This document shows, piece by piece, positions 10,541-18,720 of a DNA stretch of 64,000 nt. Positions within the stretch are counted from its first letter, which is position 1. Each line of letters begins with the position of its first letter. Position numbers and translations under genes: made by a program. Source of the DNA: Micromonospora cathayae. Its GTDB lineage: Bacteria; Actinomycetota; Actinomycetes; Mycobacteriales; Micromonosporaceae. The stretch is from NCBI RefSeq assembly GCF_028993575.1, contig NZ_CP118615.1, positions 3,348,001 through 3,412,000 on the forward strand. Reading direction: 5' to 3'. The notes beneath the pieces were generated by a model. That model did not search any database. It saw only the letters and a program-made list of their open reading frames with translations, and was not told the DNA's origin.

Positions 10541-11371
10541 TCACCGGCCGCCGTCGTCGGTGTCGACGACACCGCGGACGAAGAGCACCGGCGCGGGAGC
10601 GTGGTACAGCAGGGACTGGCTCACCGCGCCGAGCATGCCCCGCAACGGCTGGTCGCCGCGGGTACCGACCACCACCAGCCGGGCCGAGCGGGACTGCTCC
10701 ACCAGCGTGTGGCCGGGGTCGCCGCGCAGCACCTCCCGCTCGACGGTGACCATGGGGAAACGCCGTCCACACCGGTCCACCGTCTCGGCGAGTTCCCGGT
10801 CGGCGCGGTCGTCGTCCGCGCCCGGCTCGACCACGCGGACCGCCCGCAGCCGGCCGTCGTGGCGGCCCGCGCAGTCCGCGGCGAAGTCCAGGGCGGACCG
10901 GGCGGTGGCCGACCCGTCCAGGCCGACCAGGACCGGCCCGGACGGCGGCGGCGCGAGCCGGGCCACCAGCGCCGGGCAGCCGGCCCGCGCGGCGACCTGC
11001 ACAGCCGCCGCGTCGGCGGGTACGCAGTCCCGGCTGGACAGGCCGCCGTCGCCGACCACCACCAGGAACGCCGACTCGGAGCGGCGCAGCAGCCCGGCCA
11101 CCGCCGCGCCCTCGACGAGCTGCCCGTCCACCCGCAGGTCGGGGGCGACCTCGTCGGCGACCGCGACGGCCCGCGCGATGGCCTCCTCCGCCTCGGCCCG
11201 GGGCCCGACGACGCTCGGGGCGGCCAGCGCCGCCTCCCAGTTGAAGGCGTGCAGCACGCAGAGCCGGCGACCGTGCTCGGCGGCCTCCCGGGCGGCCAAC
11301 CGGACCACCGAGAGACTCTGCTCGGAGCCGCTCACCCCGACCACCACGGGCGCGTCGGCGGCTGCGCTCAT
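10541..11371 (-). CDS. Universal stress protein, degenerate tandem UspA domains
   Basis: The 276-residue protein starts at ATG 11371, preceded by the ribosome site GGGAGGTGA; an in-frame start 30 bp upstream lacks one. Two Usp-like domains begin VVVGVSGSEQS and VLVGLDGSATA. Unlike the stress protein at 7089, the nucleotide-binding glycines are worn down. The first domain has only VVVGDGGLSS, and the second has VVGTRGDQPLRGMLG with altered spacing. It may therefore bind nucleotide weakly or act as a partner of the intact protein. It is upstream of the phosphoketolase, with a 133-bp gap that includes a DosR-like site. Confidence 0.85.
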   Translation of the reverse strand: MSAAADAPVVVGVSGSEQSLSVVRLAAREAAEHGRRLCVLHAFNWEAALAAPSVVGPRAEAEEAIARAVAVADEVAPDLRVDGQLVEGAAVAGLLRRSESAFLVVVGDGGLSSRDCVPADAAAVQVAARAGCPALVARLAPPPSGPVLVGLDGSATARSALDFAADCAGRHDGRLRAVRVVEPGADDDRADRELAETVDRCGRRFPMVTVEREVLRGDPGHTLVEQSRSARLVVVGTRGDQPLRGMLGAVSQSLLYHAPAPVLFVRGVVDTDDGGR

Positions 11372-11440
11372 CGTGGGGTCACCTCCCGCCTCGCCGTCCA
11401 CCGCCGACAGTACTGGCGGGCCCGGTGGTGCCGGGGTGAC

Positions 11441-12289
11441 TCAGCGGAACTGGAGCCGGTTGACCGCGTCGAAGACCCGCGCGCCGAACAGCCGGCGGCT
11501 GTGCACCATCACCCGGGCGGCCGCGGTGACCAGGTAGCGGGTGCGTGGGCGGCGGCTGGTCACCGCCCGTTCGATGACCCGGGCCACCGCGTCCGGCCCG
11601 GCGGCGAGCAGCGGGTTCCGGTACGACTGCGCCATGGTCCGGTCCACCGCGCCCACCAGCGCCGCGTACGGCCCGGCCGGCGCGTCGCCGGCACCGGAGG
11701 TCCCGGCGGCCACCGCCTGGAGCCGGCCGGCGGCGACCGCCCCGAACCCGGTACGGATCAGGCCCGGCTCGACGATCGCCACCTGTACGCCGAACGGGCG
11801 CACCTCCTGCCGCAGCGCGTCGGAGATCGCCTCCACCGCGTACTTGCTGGCGTGGTAGTAGCCGCCCCCGGGGAAGACCAGCCGGCCGCCCATCGAACTG
11901 ACGTTGACGATCCGTCCCCGGCCGGCCCGGCGCATCCCGGGCAGCACGAGCTGGGTGAGTCGGGCCAGCCCGAACACGTTCGTCTCGAACTGGGCCCGGA
12001 CCTGTTCCACCGGAACCTCCTCGACCGGGCCGTACTCGCCGTAGCCGGCGTTGTTGACCAGCACGTCGACCTGTCCGTGGGCCGCCTCGACGGTGGCGAC
12101 GGCGGCGCGCATGGACGCCTCGTCGGTGACGTCCAGGGCGAGCAGCCGCGCGCCGGTGGCCGCCAGGTCGGCGATGGACTCGGTCTTGCGGGCGGTGGCG
12201 TAGACGGTCAGGTCGGGGCGGCGGGCGAGCCGTTCGACGGTGGCCCGGCCGATGCCGGACGAGGTGCCGGTGATCAGGACGGCGGTCAT
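11441..12289 (-). CDS. Short-chain dehydrogenase/reductase
   Basis: The 282-residue classical SDR has the cofactor motif TGTSSGIG (residues 7-14), structural NNAGYGEYG, catalytic S in NVSSMGG, and YYHASKYAVE supplying Y and K. The C-terminal part (about 195-280) is longer than minimal SDRs. The start overlaps the stop of the TetR gene by 4 bp (ATGA), so the two are translationally coupled. The substrate is unknown. The pairing suggests the TetR protein controls this enzyme, perhaps in response to a lipophilic or carbonyl compound. NADP preference cannot be settled from what I see. Confidence 0.9.
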   Translation of the reverse strand: MTAVLITGTSSGIGRATVERLARRPDLTVYATARKTESIADLAATGARLLALDVTDEASMRAAVATVEAAHGQVDVLVNNAGYGEYGPVEEVPVEQVRAQFETNVFGLARLTQLVLPGMRRAGRGRIVNVSSMGGRLVFPGGGYYHASKYAVEAISDALRQEVRPFGVQVAIVEPGLIRTGFGAVAAGRLQAVAAGTSGAGDAPAGPYAALVGAVDRTMAQSYRNPLLAAGPDAVARVIERAVTSRRPRTRYLVTAAARVMVHSRRLFGARVFDAVNRLQFR

Positions 12290-12846
12290 CGGGGGTCTCC
12301 CTGGGGGTGCAGGCCCGCGACGATCAGCGCGATGCCCTCGCGCAGCCGTCGGCGGGGCAGGTCGGGGTCGGTGAGGTCGGCTTCCAGGCCACGGGTGAGG
12401 GCCACCAGCACGTCGGCGACCAGTCCGGCGCGCGGACCGGCCGACGTGGTGAGGACCGAGGCCAGCAGGTCGGTGATCTCCCGGGTGTACGTCTCGACGA
12501 GGTCGCCGGTGAGCCGGGTGCTGGCGTCGAGCAGTTCGGCGGCGTGCGGGGAGTCCCGGTGCAGCCGGAGGGTGAGTTCGAGCTTGGCGGCGAGTACGCC
12601 GTGCAGCCGGCGGTCGAGCGGGCCGGTCGTCGTGGCGGCGGTCCGGGCCTCGGCCAGCGAGCCGGCGAAGAGGCGTTCGGCGAGTTGCCGGTACGCGTCG
12701 TCCTTGTTGCGGACGTGCAGGTAGACGGCGGGACGGGAGATGCCGGCGGCGGCGGCGATGTCGTCCATGGTGGTACGCCGGATGCCGTGCCGGGTGAAGC
12801 ACTGGTAGGCGGCGTCGAGGATGACGTCCAACCGGTCCGTTGACAT
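12286..12846 (-). CDS. TetR-family transcriptional regulator
   Basis: The 186-residue repressor has an N-terminal TetR HTH: ILDAAYQCFTRHGIRRTTMDDIAAAAGISRPAVYLHVRNKDD, spread over residues 9-50 with the recognition helix around SRPAVYLHV. The helical C-terminal ligand domain is of the AcrR-like size class. It is the first gene of a two-gene unit with the SDR. The inverted repeat CTGACA-N14-TGTCAG directly before its start is a likely autoregulatory operator. The ligand is unknown. Confidence 0.88.
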   Translation of the reverse strand: MSTDRLDVILDAAYQCFTRHGIRRTTMDDIAAAAGISRPAVYLHVRNKDDAYRQLAERLFAGSLAEARTAATTTGPLDRRLHGVLAAKLELTLRLHRDSPHAAELLDASTRLTGDLVETYTREITDLLASVLTTSAGPRAGLVADVLVALTRGLEADLTDPDLPRRRLREGIALIVAGLHPQGDPR

Positions 12847-12847
12847 G

Positions 12848-12873
12848 CTGACATTCTGTGCGTGATCTGTCAG
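12848..12873 (-). promoter_or_regulatory. Candidate TetR operator
   Basis: Inverted repeat CTGACA (12848-12853) and TGTCAG (12868-12873) with a 14-base spacer begins 2 bp upstream of the TetR start codon. The position suits autorepression. Only 6 bp of each arm match, so this is a suggestion. Confidence 0.4.
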
Positions 12874-12909
12874 AGCGTCAAGGTGAGTCGGCTCACCGGG
12901 AAGCGGGAA

Positions 12910-12937
12910 GGGCCCCCTGCCGGACGGCAGGAGGCCC
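12910..12937 (-). terminator. Hairpin downstream of xylanase
   Basis: Arms GGGCCCCCTGCC (12910-12921) and GGCAGGAGGCCC (12926-12937) pair with one mismatch around the loop GGAC. It lies 22-49 bp past the xylanase stop and probably ends its transcript. Confidence 0.65.
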
Positions 12938-12958
12938 CTGGGAACCCGGTCGGGCGGC

Positions 12959-14986
12959 TCAGCCCACGACGCAGGGCAGCCGGTCGAGGGTGAACCCGAT
13001 CGGCGGGTTGTTCGCCGAGGACCAGCTGCCGAGGAAGCCGACCTCGACCGTCCCGCCGGCGGGCAGGTTGGCGTTCCAGGACGCCGGGGTGACCGTCACC
13101 ATGTCACCGTCCTGCCGGACCGAGCCGTTCCAGAGCTGGGCGACCCGCTGCCCGTCCCGGAAGAACCAGCGCAACGACCAGCCCGGGTGCGCCTGCACGC
13201 CGGTGTTGGTGATCCGGACGGTCGCCTGGAAACCGCCCGGCCACTGGTTGGTGACCGTGTACGTCACCCGGCAGGTGTCCAGCCCACTGGTCGGTGTGCT
13301 CGACGGGGTGTTCCCGGTGGGGTACGGGGAGCCGGTCTGCGACGGGGTCACCGAGGGGGTCACCGTCGGGCTCGGGGACGGCGTGGCGTCGATCCGGGTC
13401 GGGTCGACGATGCCCCAGTACGCCGGCTTGGCCTGCAACTCGGTGTCGAACAGCAGCGGGGCGTCCTTGCGGGCCACCGGGAAGGTGTCCAGCCAGGTGT
13501 CGTCGTCGGCCAGCCCCCACAGGGTCACCGAGGTCAACTCGTCGGCGTACCGGCGGTACAGGTCGAACAGGTCCCGGTACCGGTACGCCTGGGTGCGCAG
13601 CCGGTCGGCGGGCGGGGTGGGGAAGGACTCGGCCTCGTTGGTGTAGATGCTGACGTCCATCTCGGTGATCTGCTGTTCCACCCCGAGCGGCACGAACGCC
13701 TGGAGCATCGCCTCGGTCTCGGCGACCGACGGCCACTGGACGTTGACGTGCATCTGGTGCCCGACGCCGTCGACCGGCACCCCCTCGGCGCGTAGCTGGC
13801 CGACCAGGTTCCGCAGCTTGTCCCGCTTGGCCGGCACGTTGGTGTTGTAGTCGTTGAGGTACAGCTTCGCGGTCGGCGCGACCTCGCGGGCCACCCGGAA
13901 CGCGGTGCGCAGGTAGTCCAGGCCGCTGATCTCGTACCAGCGGCTGCGCCGCAGCCCGTCGGCCTGGTTCTCGTCGATCACCTCGTTGGCGACGTCCCAC
14001 ACCCCGATCCGGTCGCCGTACCGGCTGACCACGGTGCGGACGTGCGTCTCCAGCCGGTCCAGCAGCAGGGCCTTGTCGGCCGGGTCGGCGGTCAGCGGGG
14101 TGCCGTCGGTGTCGGTGAACACCCAGGCCGGGGTCTGCTGGTGCCAGACCAGGGTGTGCCCGCGTACCGCCAGCCCGTGGTCCACCGCGAAGCCGACCTG
14201 GGTGTCGGCGTCGGTCCACCGGAAGCTGCCCTCGGTGGGCTGGGTGGCGTCCCACTTGAGCGCGTTGCCCGGGGTGACCGTGTCGAAGTGCCGGGTCAGC
14301 AGGGTCGCCTGGTCGCCGACGAGCTGCCGGTTGCCGACCGCAGCCCCGATCGGGAAGTCGTCGGCGAGCACCTCGCGCAGCGCCGGGATGTCGGTCTGCA
14401 CCGGCGGGGTGGGCCGGTACGACAGCACGAAGTCGTCGATGTGCAGGTCGGCGGTGCCGCTGGCGGTCTCCACGTACGCCGACAGCCCGTCCACGTCGTG
14501 GGCGAGCACGTACGTGCCGGTGAGCTGGGTCCAGGCGTCGGCGGTGACGGCGGTGTCGCCGACCACCTGGTCGTAGGCGGAGCTGCCGTCGGCGTCGCGC
14601 TGCACGCTGAGCCGGGCCTGGCCGGGGGACTGGCCGGCGGCCAGCCGGACCCGGACCGACAGCGTGTAGCGGGTGCCCTTGGTCATCTCGTCCAGCAGGT
14701 CGACGGCGGGGCCCTGCCAGCTCGCGGTGCGGCCGGAGACGAGCAGGCTGTGCGTGCCGCCGTGGGCGGTGGCGGTGCTGACCGCGACGGTCTCCCCGCC
14801 CCGGGCCCGGAAGCCCTGGGTGGTGCCGTCCTCGAAGGTGGCCTCGCGTACCACGACGGGGTCGGCGGCGTGCGCGGGTGGGGTGGTCAGGGGGACGACG
14901 GCCGTCACGGCGGCGGTGGTGGCGAGGGCGGCCAACGCCAGCAGCGCGGGCAGCGTGCGGCGACGGCGCGTCCGGGGAGCGCGCAT
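12959..14986 (-). CDS. Secreted GH10 endo-1,4-beta-xylanase with CBM4/9-like and CBM2 modules
   Basis: The 675-residue precursor starts at ATG 14986 with a twin-Arg-like basic start (MRAPRTRRRR) and a hydrophobic signal sequence ending near PAHA (about residue 40). Modules in order are an N-terminal carbohydrate-binding module of the CBM4/9/22 type (about 45-190), a GH10 barrel (about 198-530), a P/S/T-rich linker (about 535-568) and a C-terminal CBM2 (about 572-675). The catalytic acid/base is E335 in WDVANEV and the nucleophile is E442 in ITEMDVS. It cleaves internal xylan bonds outside the cell, with CBM2 anchoring it to cellulose or xylan. It is transcribed alone. Confidence 0.93.
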   Translation of the reverse strand: MRAPRTRRRRTLPALLALAALATTAAVTAVVPLTTPPAHAADPVVVREATFEDGTTQGFRARGGETVAVSTATAHGGTHSLLVSGRTASWQGPAVDLLDEMTKGTRYTLSVRVRLAAGQSPGQARLSVQRDADGSSAYDQVVGDTAVTADAWTQLTGTYVLAHDVDGLSAYVETASGTADLHIDDFVLSYRPTPPVQTDIPALREVLADDFPIGAAVGNRQLVGDQATLLTRHFDTVTPGNALKWDATQPTEGSFRWTDADTQVGFAVDHGLAVRGHTLVWHQQTPAWVFTDTDGTPLTADPADKALLLDRLETHVRTVVSRYGDRIGVWDVANEVIDENQADGLRRSRWYEISGLDYLRTAFRVAREVAPTAKLYLNDYNTNVPAKRDKLRNLVGQLRAEGVPVDGVGHQMHVNVQWPSVAETEAMLQAFVPLGVEQQITEMDVSIYTNEAESFPTPPADRLRTQAYRYRDLFDLYRRYADELTSVTLWGLADDDTWLDTFPVARKDAPLLFDTELQAKPAYWGIVDPTRIDATPSPSPTVTPSVTPSQTGSPYPTGNTPSSTPTSGLDTCRVTYTVTNQWPGGFQATVRITNTGVQAHPGWSLRWFFRDGQRVAQLWNGSVRQDGDMVTVTPASWNANLPAGGTVEVGFLGSWSSANNPPIGFTLDRLPCVVG

Positions 14987-15195
14987 GGAGGGGTGTCCTT
15001 CCGGTACGGGGTGGCTGCGCGCGGCCCGTCGGTGCGGGGCGAACTCGCGGGGGTGGACCGCACGCCGGTCAGCCGGCATGAGCCCGCATGCCGGTGGTGT
15101 GGTCCCGCTCCGCGCGCGACGCCCGTGCCGGAGCGCCGCTGATCAGGATCGATGGTACGGCTGGTTGCCCGGCACCGGTGATCCGGTCGGCGGAC

Positions 15196-15630
15196 TCAGT
15201 CCAGGCAGAACTCGTTGCCCTCGACGTCCTGCATCACCAGGCAGGACTCGTTGACGCCGTCGGCGCGCAGCAGCCGTACCCGGGTCGCGCCGAGCGCGAC
15301 CAGCCGGGCGCATTCGGCTTCGAGCGCGGCGACCCGTTCCTCGCCCACCAGCCCGACGCCGACCCGTACGTCGAGGTGCACCCGGTTCTTGACGGCCTTG
15401 CCTTCGGGCACCCGCTGGAAGTACAGCCGTGGGCCGACCCCGGTGGGGTCGACGCAGGCGGACCAGGCGCCCTGCCGCTCGGGCGGCTGCGCGCGGTCGG
15501 CGTCGGCCCAGCTGGCGAAGCCGTCCGGGGGCGGCGGTGCGACGTACCCCAACGCCGCGCACCAGAACCGGGCGACCCGCCCGGGTTCCGCGCAGTCGAC
15601 GGTGATCTGGAACTGCCGGACCGCTGCCAT
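15196..15630 (-). CDS. VOC-family (glyoxalase-like) protein
   Basis: The 144-residue protein begins MAAVRQFQITVDCAEP at ATG 15630. It has the beta-alpha-beta-beta-beta glyoxalase fold pattern: FWCAALGY near residue 24, KNRVHLDVRV in the second half, and a C-terminal DVEGNEFCLD metal-site strand. VOC proteins of this kind are often annotated as glyoxalase or bleomycin-resistance-like without known substrate. The conserved H in NRVHLDV and E in GNEFCLD are plausible metal ligands. It stands alone. In the 209-bp gap between it and the xylanase start, an inverted repeat CCGGCATG-N6-CATGCCGG lies at 15073-15094. Confidence 0.82.
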   Translation of the reverse strand: MAAVRQFQITVDCAEPGRVARFWCAALGYVAPPPPDGFASWADADRAQPPERQGAWSACVDPTGVGPRLYFQRVPEGKAVKNRVHLDVRVGVGLVGEERVAALEAECARLVALGATRVRLLRADGVNESCLVMQDVEGNEFCLD

Positions 15631-15674
15631 CGGCTCACCGTAGCGGCGGGTCGTTCCCCGCTCCACGGATTTCC

Positions 15675-15720
15675 TGTCAACCGGGGTTGACGTGAGCGGC
15701 GGTGTCAACGTACGTTGACA
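15675..15720 (+). promoter_or_regulatory. Tandem palindromic operators before HTH/Clp-N operon
   Basis: A perfect 18-bp palindrome TGTCAACGTACGTTGACA (15703-15720) ends 3 bp before the HTH gene start at 15724. A second site, TGTCAACCGGGGTTGACG (15675-15692), shares the half-sites TGTCAAC/GTTGAC. The centres are 28 bp apart. TTGACG inside the upstream site could also be a -35 element, so occupancy would block initiation. Confidence 0.7.
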
Positions 15721-15723
15721 GGC

Positions 15724-15960
15724 ATGAGTCAGGCGACGGAACTCGCGGCGGCGGCCGGCAGCACCGACCCCCGGGTCGGCCTGCGGGCCGTGCTCGCCCT
15801 GCGCCGGCTCCTCGAACGGCTGGAGGTGGTCCAGGTGGACAACGCCCGACGGGCGGGCTGGTCCTGGCAGGAGATCGCCGACGCGCTCGAGGTCAGCCGA
15901 CAGGCGGTCCACAAGAAGCATGCCGGGCGACCGGCGGTCGAGAACTCCAGGGAGGCGTGA
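15724..15960 (+). CDS. Small HTH DNA-binding protein
   Basis: This 78-residue protein (MSQATELAAAAGST...) carries a helix-turn-helix in its C-terminal half: AGWSWQEIADALEVSRQAVHKKHAG. The recognition helix is around SRQAVHKKH. The ATG at 15724 is preferred over one 9 bp upstream, which lies inside the palindrome. The stop overlaps the next gene's start by one base (TGATG), so the Clp-N protein is translationally coupled. The palindromes immediately upstream are its probable target, implying autoregulation. Pairs of this kind (HTH plus Clp N-domain protein) are common in actinomycetes, but I know of no established role. Confidence 0.85.
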   Translation: MSQATELAAAAGSTDPRVGLRAVLALRRLLERLEVVQVDNARRAGWSWQEIADALEVSRQAVHKKHAGRPAVENSREA

Positions 15961-16529
15961 TGTTCGAACGGTTCACCGACCGGGCCCGCGAGGTGGTCCG
16001 GCGGGCCCGGGACGAGGCCGGCGACGCGCCGGTCGACACCCCGCACCTGCTCCTGGCCATCGTCGCCGACCCCGACGCGCTGGCGACCCGGCTGCTCGCC
16101 CAGGCCGGCGTCCCCGCCGACGACCTGCGGGCCCGCATCGCCCGACAGCTCGACCGGACCGCCGTCCTCGGCGAGGCCGACGCCGCCGCGCTGCGCCAGA
16201 TCGGCATCGACCTGGCCGCCATCGAGGCCCGGCTGGACGAGTCGTTCGGGCCGGGCGCGCTGCGCCGGCCGACCCCGCCACCGCGCCGACGGGGCTGGTG
16301 GCGGCGACGGCAACCGAACCACCTGTTCGCGCCCCGCTCCCGCAAGACGCTGGAACTGGCCCTGCGGGAGGCGCTGCACCTGCGGCACCGGCACATCGGC
16401 ACCGAGCACCTCCTGCTCGGCCTGCTCCGCGAGGGCGACGGGACGGCGGCCCAGGTCCTCCGGGAGGCCGGCGTCGACCTGACCGACCTGCGGGGTCGGG
16501 TCGAGGAGGCGGTACGCGCGGTGACCTGA
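15960..16529 (+). CDS. Stand-alone Clp N-terminal domain protein
   Basis: The 189-residue protein has two Clp-N repeats: FERFTDRAREVVRRARDEA...DTPHLLLAIV (about 2-70) and SRKTLELALREALHLRHRHIGTEHLLLGLL (about 120-185). They are joined by a P/R-rich stretch with RRRGWWRRR. These repeats match the substrate/adaptor-binding N-domain of ClpC/ClpA, but no AAA+ ATPase module follows, so it cannot unfold proteins by itself. It may compete with or feed ClpC, or sense something for its HTH partner. It is second in the HTH operon with a one-base overlap. Confidence 0.85.
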   Translation: MFERFTDRAREVVRRARDEAGDAPVDTPHLLLAIVADPDALATRLLAQAGVPADDLRARIARQLDRTAVLGEADAAALRQIGIDLAAIEARLDESFGPGALRRPTPPPRRRGWWRRRQPNHLFAPRSRKTLELALREALHLRHRHIGTEHLLLGLLREGDGTAAQVLREAGVDLTDLRGRVEEAVRAVT

Positions 16530-16643
16530 CCGAACCGACAAACCGGACACCGCGTACCAGCGTCCGGCAAACCTGTTTGTGGCCTGTTCGACGGCGGTCG
16601 CCGCCGGGTCGCTGCCGGGGCCGCATTGCTGCACACTTGCGCC

Positions 16644-17648
16644 GTGGATGCTGGACAGGACACGCGGCACGCGGCGCGGCCGGGCGGGCTGCGATCCGCG
16701 GTGGTGGTCAACCCGGTCAAGGTCACCGACCTCGACGAACTGCGCCGCACCGTCGACGAGACCCTCGCTGCCGCCGGCTGGCCGGCCCCACTCTGGTACG
16801 AGACCAGCGTCGACGACCCCGGGCGCGGCCAGACCGAACAGGCGGTGGCCGCCGGCGTGGACGTGGTCTTCGCCTGCGGCGGCGACGGCACCGTGATGTC
16901 CTGCGTGAGCGGGCTGGTCGGCACCGAGGTGGCCCTGGCCGTGCTCCCGCAGGGCACCGGCAACCTGCTCGCCGCCAACCTCGGCCTCTCCAACGACCTG
17001 GCCGCCGGGCTGGAGGTGGCCGTCGAACGCGGTCGCCGCCGCCTCGACGTCGGCGCGGTCGACGACCACCACTTCGTGGTGATGGCCGGCATGGGCTTCG
17101 ACGCCCAGATGCTCGCCGACACCTCCGAGACCACCAAGGCCCGGATCGGCTGGCCCGCGTACGTCATGGGGGCCGCCCGCCACCTGCGGGACCGGCCGAT
17201 GAAGGTCGCCATCCGGATCGACGACCGGCCCCCGGTCCGGCGGCGGGTCCGCTCGGTGCTGATCGCCAACGTCGGCCGGCTCCAGGGCGGGGTCACCCTG
17301 CTCACCGAGGCCGAACCGGACGACGGTTACCTCGACGTCGCCGTGCTCACCCCGCGCACCCTGGGGCACTGGCTGGCGCTCGGCTGGGCGGTGCTGCGGC
17401 ACCGCGACCGGGTACCCCGGATGGAGGTCTTCCGGGGCCGGCGCGTCGAGATCACCAGCAACCGGGCCCAGCCCCGGGAACTCGACGGCGACCTGATCGC
17501 CCCCGGCCGGAAGCTGCTCGCCGAGATCCGACCCGGGGCGCTGTGGCTCTGCGTACCCCGCCCGGCCGAGGACCCCGACCTGGCCGAGGACGCCGACGCG
17601 GTGGCGGAGCGGGGTGAACGCCTGGTCGAGGAGGCCCGCCGTGAGTAG
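16644..17648 (+). CDS. Diacylglycerol-kinase-like lipid kinase (YegS/BmrU type)
   Basis: The 334-residue protein has the DAGK catalytic pattern: AVVVNPVKV at the start, FACGGDGTVMSCVSGL (nucleotide-binding GGDGT), LPQGTGNLLAANL, and C-terminal VLIANVGRLQGGVTLLTEAEPDDGYLDV. This family phosphorylates diacylglycerol or related lipids at the membrane face. The start is set at GTG 16644; a TTG 18 bp upstream is possible. The next gene (YihY type) starts 8 bp before this stop. With the PAP2 protein further on, the set looks like lipid phosphate turnover or envelope remodelling. Confidence 0.88.
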   Translation: MDAGQDTRHAARPGGLRSAVVVNPVKVTDLDELRRTVDETLAAAGWPAPLWYETSVDDPGRGQTEQAVAAGVDVVFACGGDGTVMSCVSGLVGTEVALAVLPQGTGNLLAANLGLSNDLAAGLEVAVERGRRRLDVGAVDDHHFVVMAGMGFDAQMLADTSETTKARIGWPAYVMGAARHLRDRPMKVAIRIDDRPPVRRRVRSVLIANVGRLQGGVTLLTEAEPDDGYLDVAVLTPRTLGHWLALGWAVLRHRDRVPRMEVFRGRRVEITSNRAQPRELDGDLIAPGRKLLAEIRPGALWLCVPRPAEDPDLAEDADAVAERGERLVEEARRE

Positions 17649-18642
17649 CACCCGGATCGTCCCGGAAACCCGGTGCATGGCGGACGAGGAACTCTCCGCC
17701 GACGACGCCTGGCACACCCTGCGCCGCGAGGGCAGCTGGCATCTGCTGCGGGACGCCTTCATCCGGTTCCGCTACGGCGACGGGTTCAGCCACGCCCGCG
17801 CCTTCGCGTTCCAGCTCTGCCTGGCCGTGGTCCCGTTCATGATCGCGTTGACCGGGCTGATCAGCGAACTGGGGGTGGAGGAGGGCGGCGAGATCGTCGC
17901 CGACACCGTCCTCGCGCTCACCCCCGGTGCCAGCGAACAGATGGTCACCGAACTCCTCGACGACCGGGACCGTACCGAGAGCATCGGTGAACTGGCGCTG
18001 ACCCTGGGCCTGCTCACCGGCCTGGCCGCGCTCACCTCCACCATGGCCCAGATCGAACGCGGCGCCAACCGGATCTACGGCGTCGAACGGGACCGGCCGG
18101 CACTGTGGAAGTACCTGCGCGCCGCCGTCCTCGCGGTCGTCGCCGGCCTGCCCGCGCTGGTCGGCTTCCTCATCCTGGTCGGTGGCGGCGCGGTGGGCGA
18201 CTCGGTACGCGAGCACTACCGCTGGGGCCACACCATCGAGGGCGCCTGGAACCTGCTGCGCTGGCCGATCAGCCTCGCGCTGACCGTGCTCGCCGTCGCG
18301 GTGCTGTTCCGGCACACCCCCCGGCGTAAGCAACCCGGCCTGTCCTGGCTGGTCTTCGGCGCCATCATCGCCACCGTGCTGTGGTGGCTGGCCAGCCTGC
18401 TGCTCGCCGCGTACGTGGCGTTCGCCGACAACTTCGGCCAGACGTACGGCTCGCTCACCGGCATGATGGCCCTGCTGATCTGGGCGAACCTCACCGGCGT
18501 GGCGCTGTTCGGCGGGCTGGCCTTCGCCGCCCAGCTGGAGGCGGTCCGGATCGGGGTACAGGACCCGGCCCAACCCGACCTGTGGGAGCCCGAGGCCAAG
18601 CGTGAGGAGATCTACGACACCGGGGAGATGACCGCGCTGTAG
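17641..18642 (+). CDS. YihY/BrkB-family inner membrane protein
   Basis: The 333-residue protein has the YihY pattern: FSHARAFAFQLCLAVVPFMIA near residue 45, then about six membrane helices, with GLAALTSTMAQIERGANRIYGVER in the middle and YGSLTGMMALLIWANLTGVALF near the end. The start is GTG 17641, with GAGGAGG seven bases upstream inside the previous gene; ATG 17677 is the alternative. The family was once called ribonuclease BN, which is wrong for these proteins; the real function is unknown, possibly transport or envelope maintenance. It overlaps the lipid-kinase-like gene. Confidence 0.88.
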   Translation: MSSTRIVPETRCMADEELSADDAWHTLRREGSWHLLRDAFIRFRYGDGFSHARAFAFQLCLAVVPFMIALTGLISELGVEEGGEIVADTVLALTPGASEQMVTELLDDRDRTESIGELALTLGLLTGLAALTSTMAQIERGANRIYGVERDRPALWKYLRAAVLAVVAGLPALVGFLILVGGGAVGDSVREHYRWGHTIEGAWNLLRWPISLALTVLAVAVLFRHTPRRKQPGLSWLVFGAIIATVLWWLASLLLAAYVAFADNFGQTYGSLTGMMALLIWANLTGVALFGGLAFAAQLEAVRIGVQDPAQPDLWEPEAKREEIYDTGEMTAL

Positions 18643-18720
18643 ACCGCCGGTTGCCGCATCGCGTGTGGCGGACCCGCCGATCGGGTAAAGCCGCACGCCA
18701 GATGGGAAAGGGAGGCAGCC

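Noticed and set aside
15729..17762. 677-codon minus-strand frame opposite Clp-N and lipid-kinase-like genes
   Set aside because: Antisense shadow with low-complexity composition; the plus-strand genes have clear motifs.
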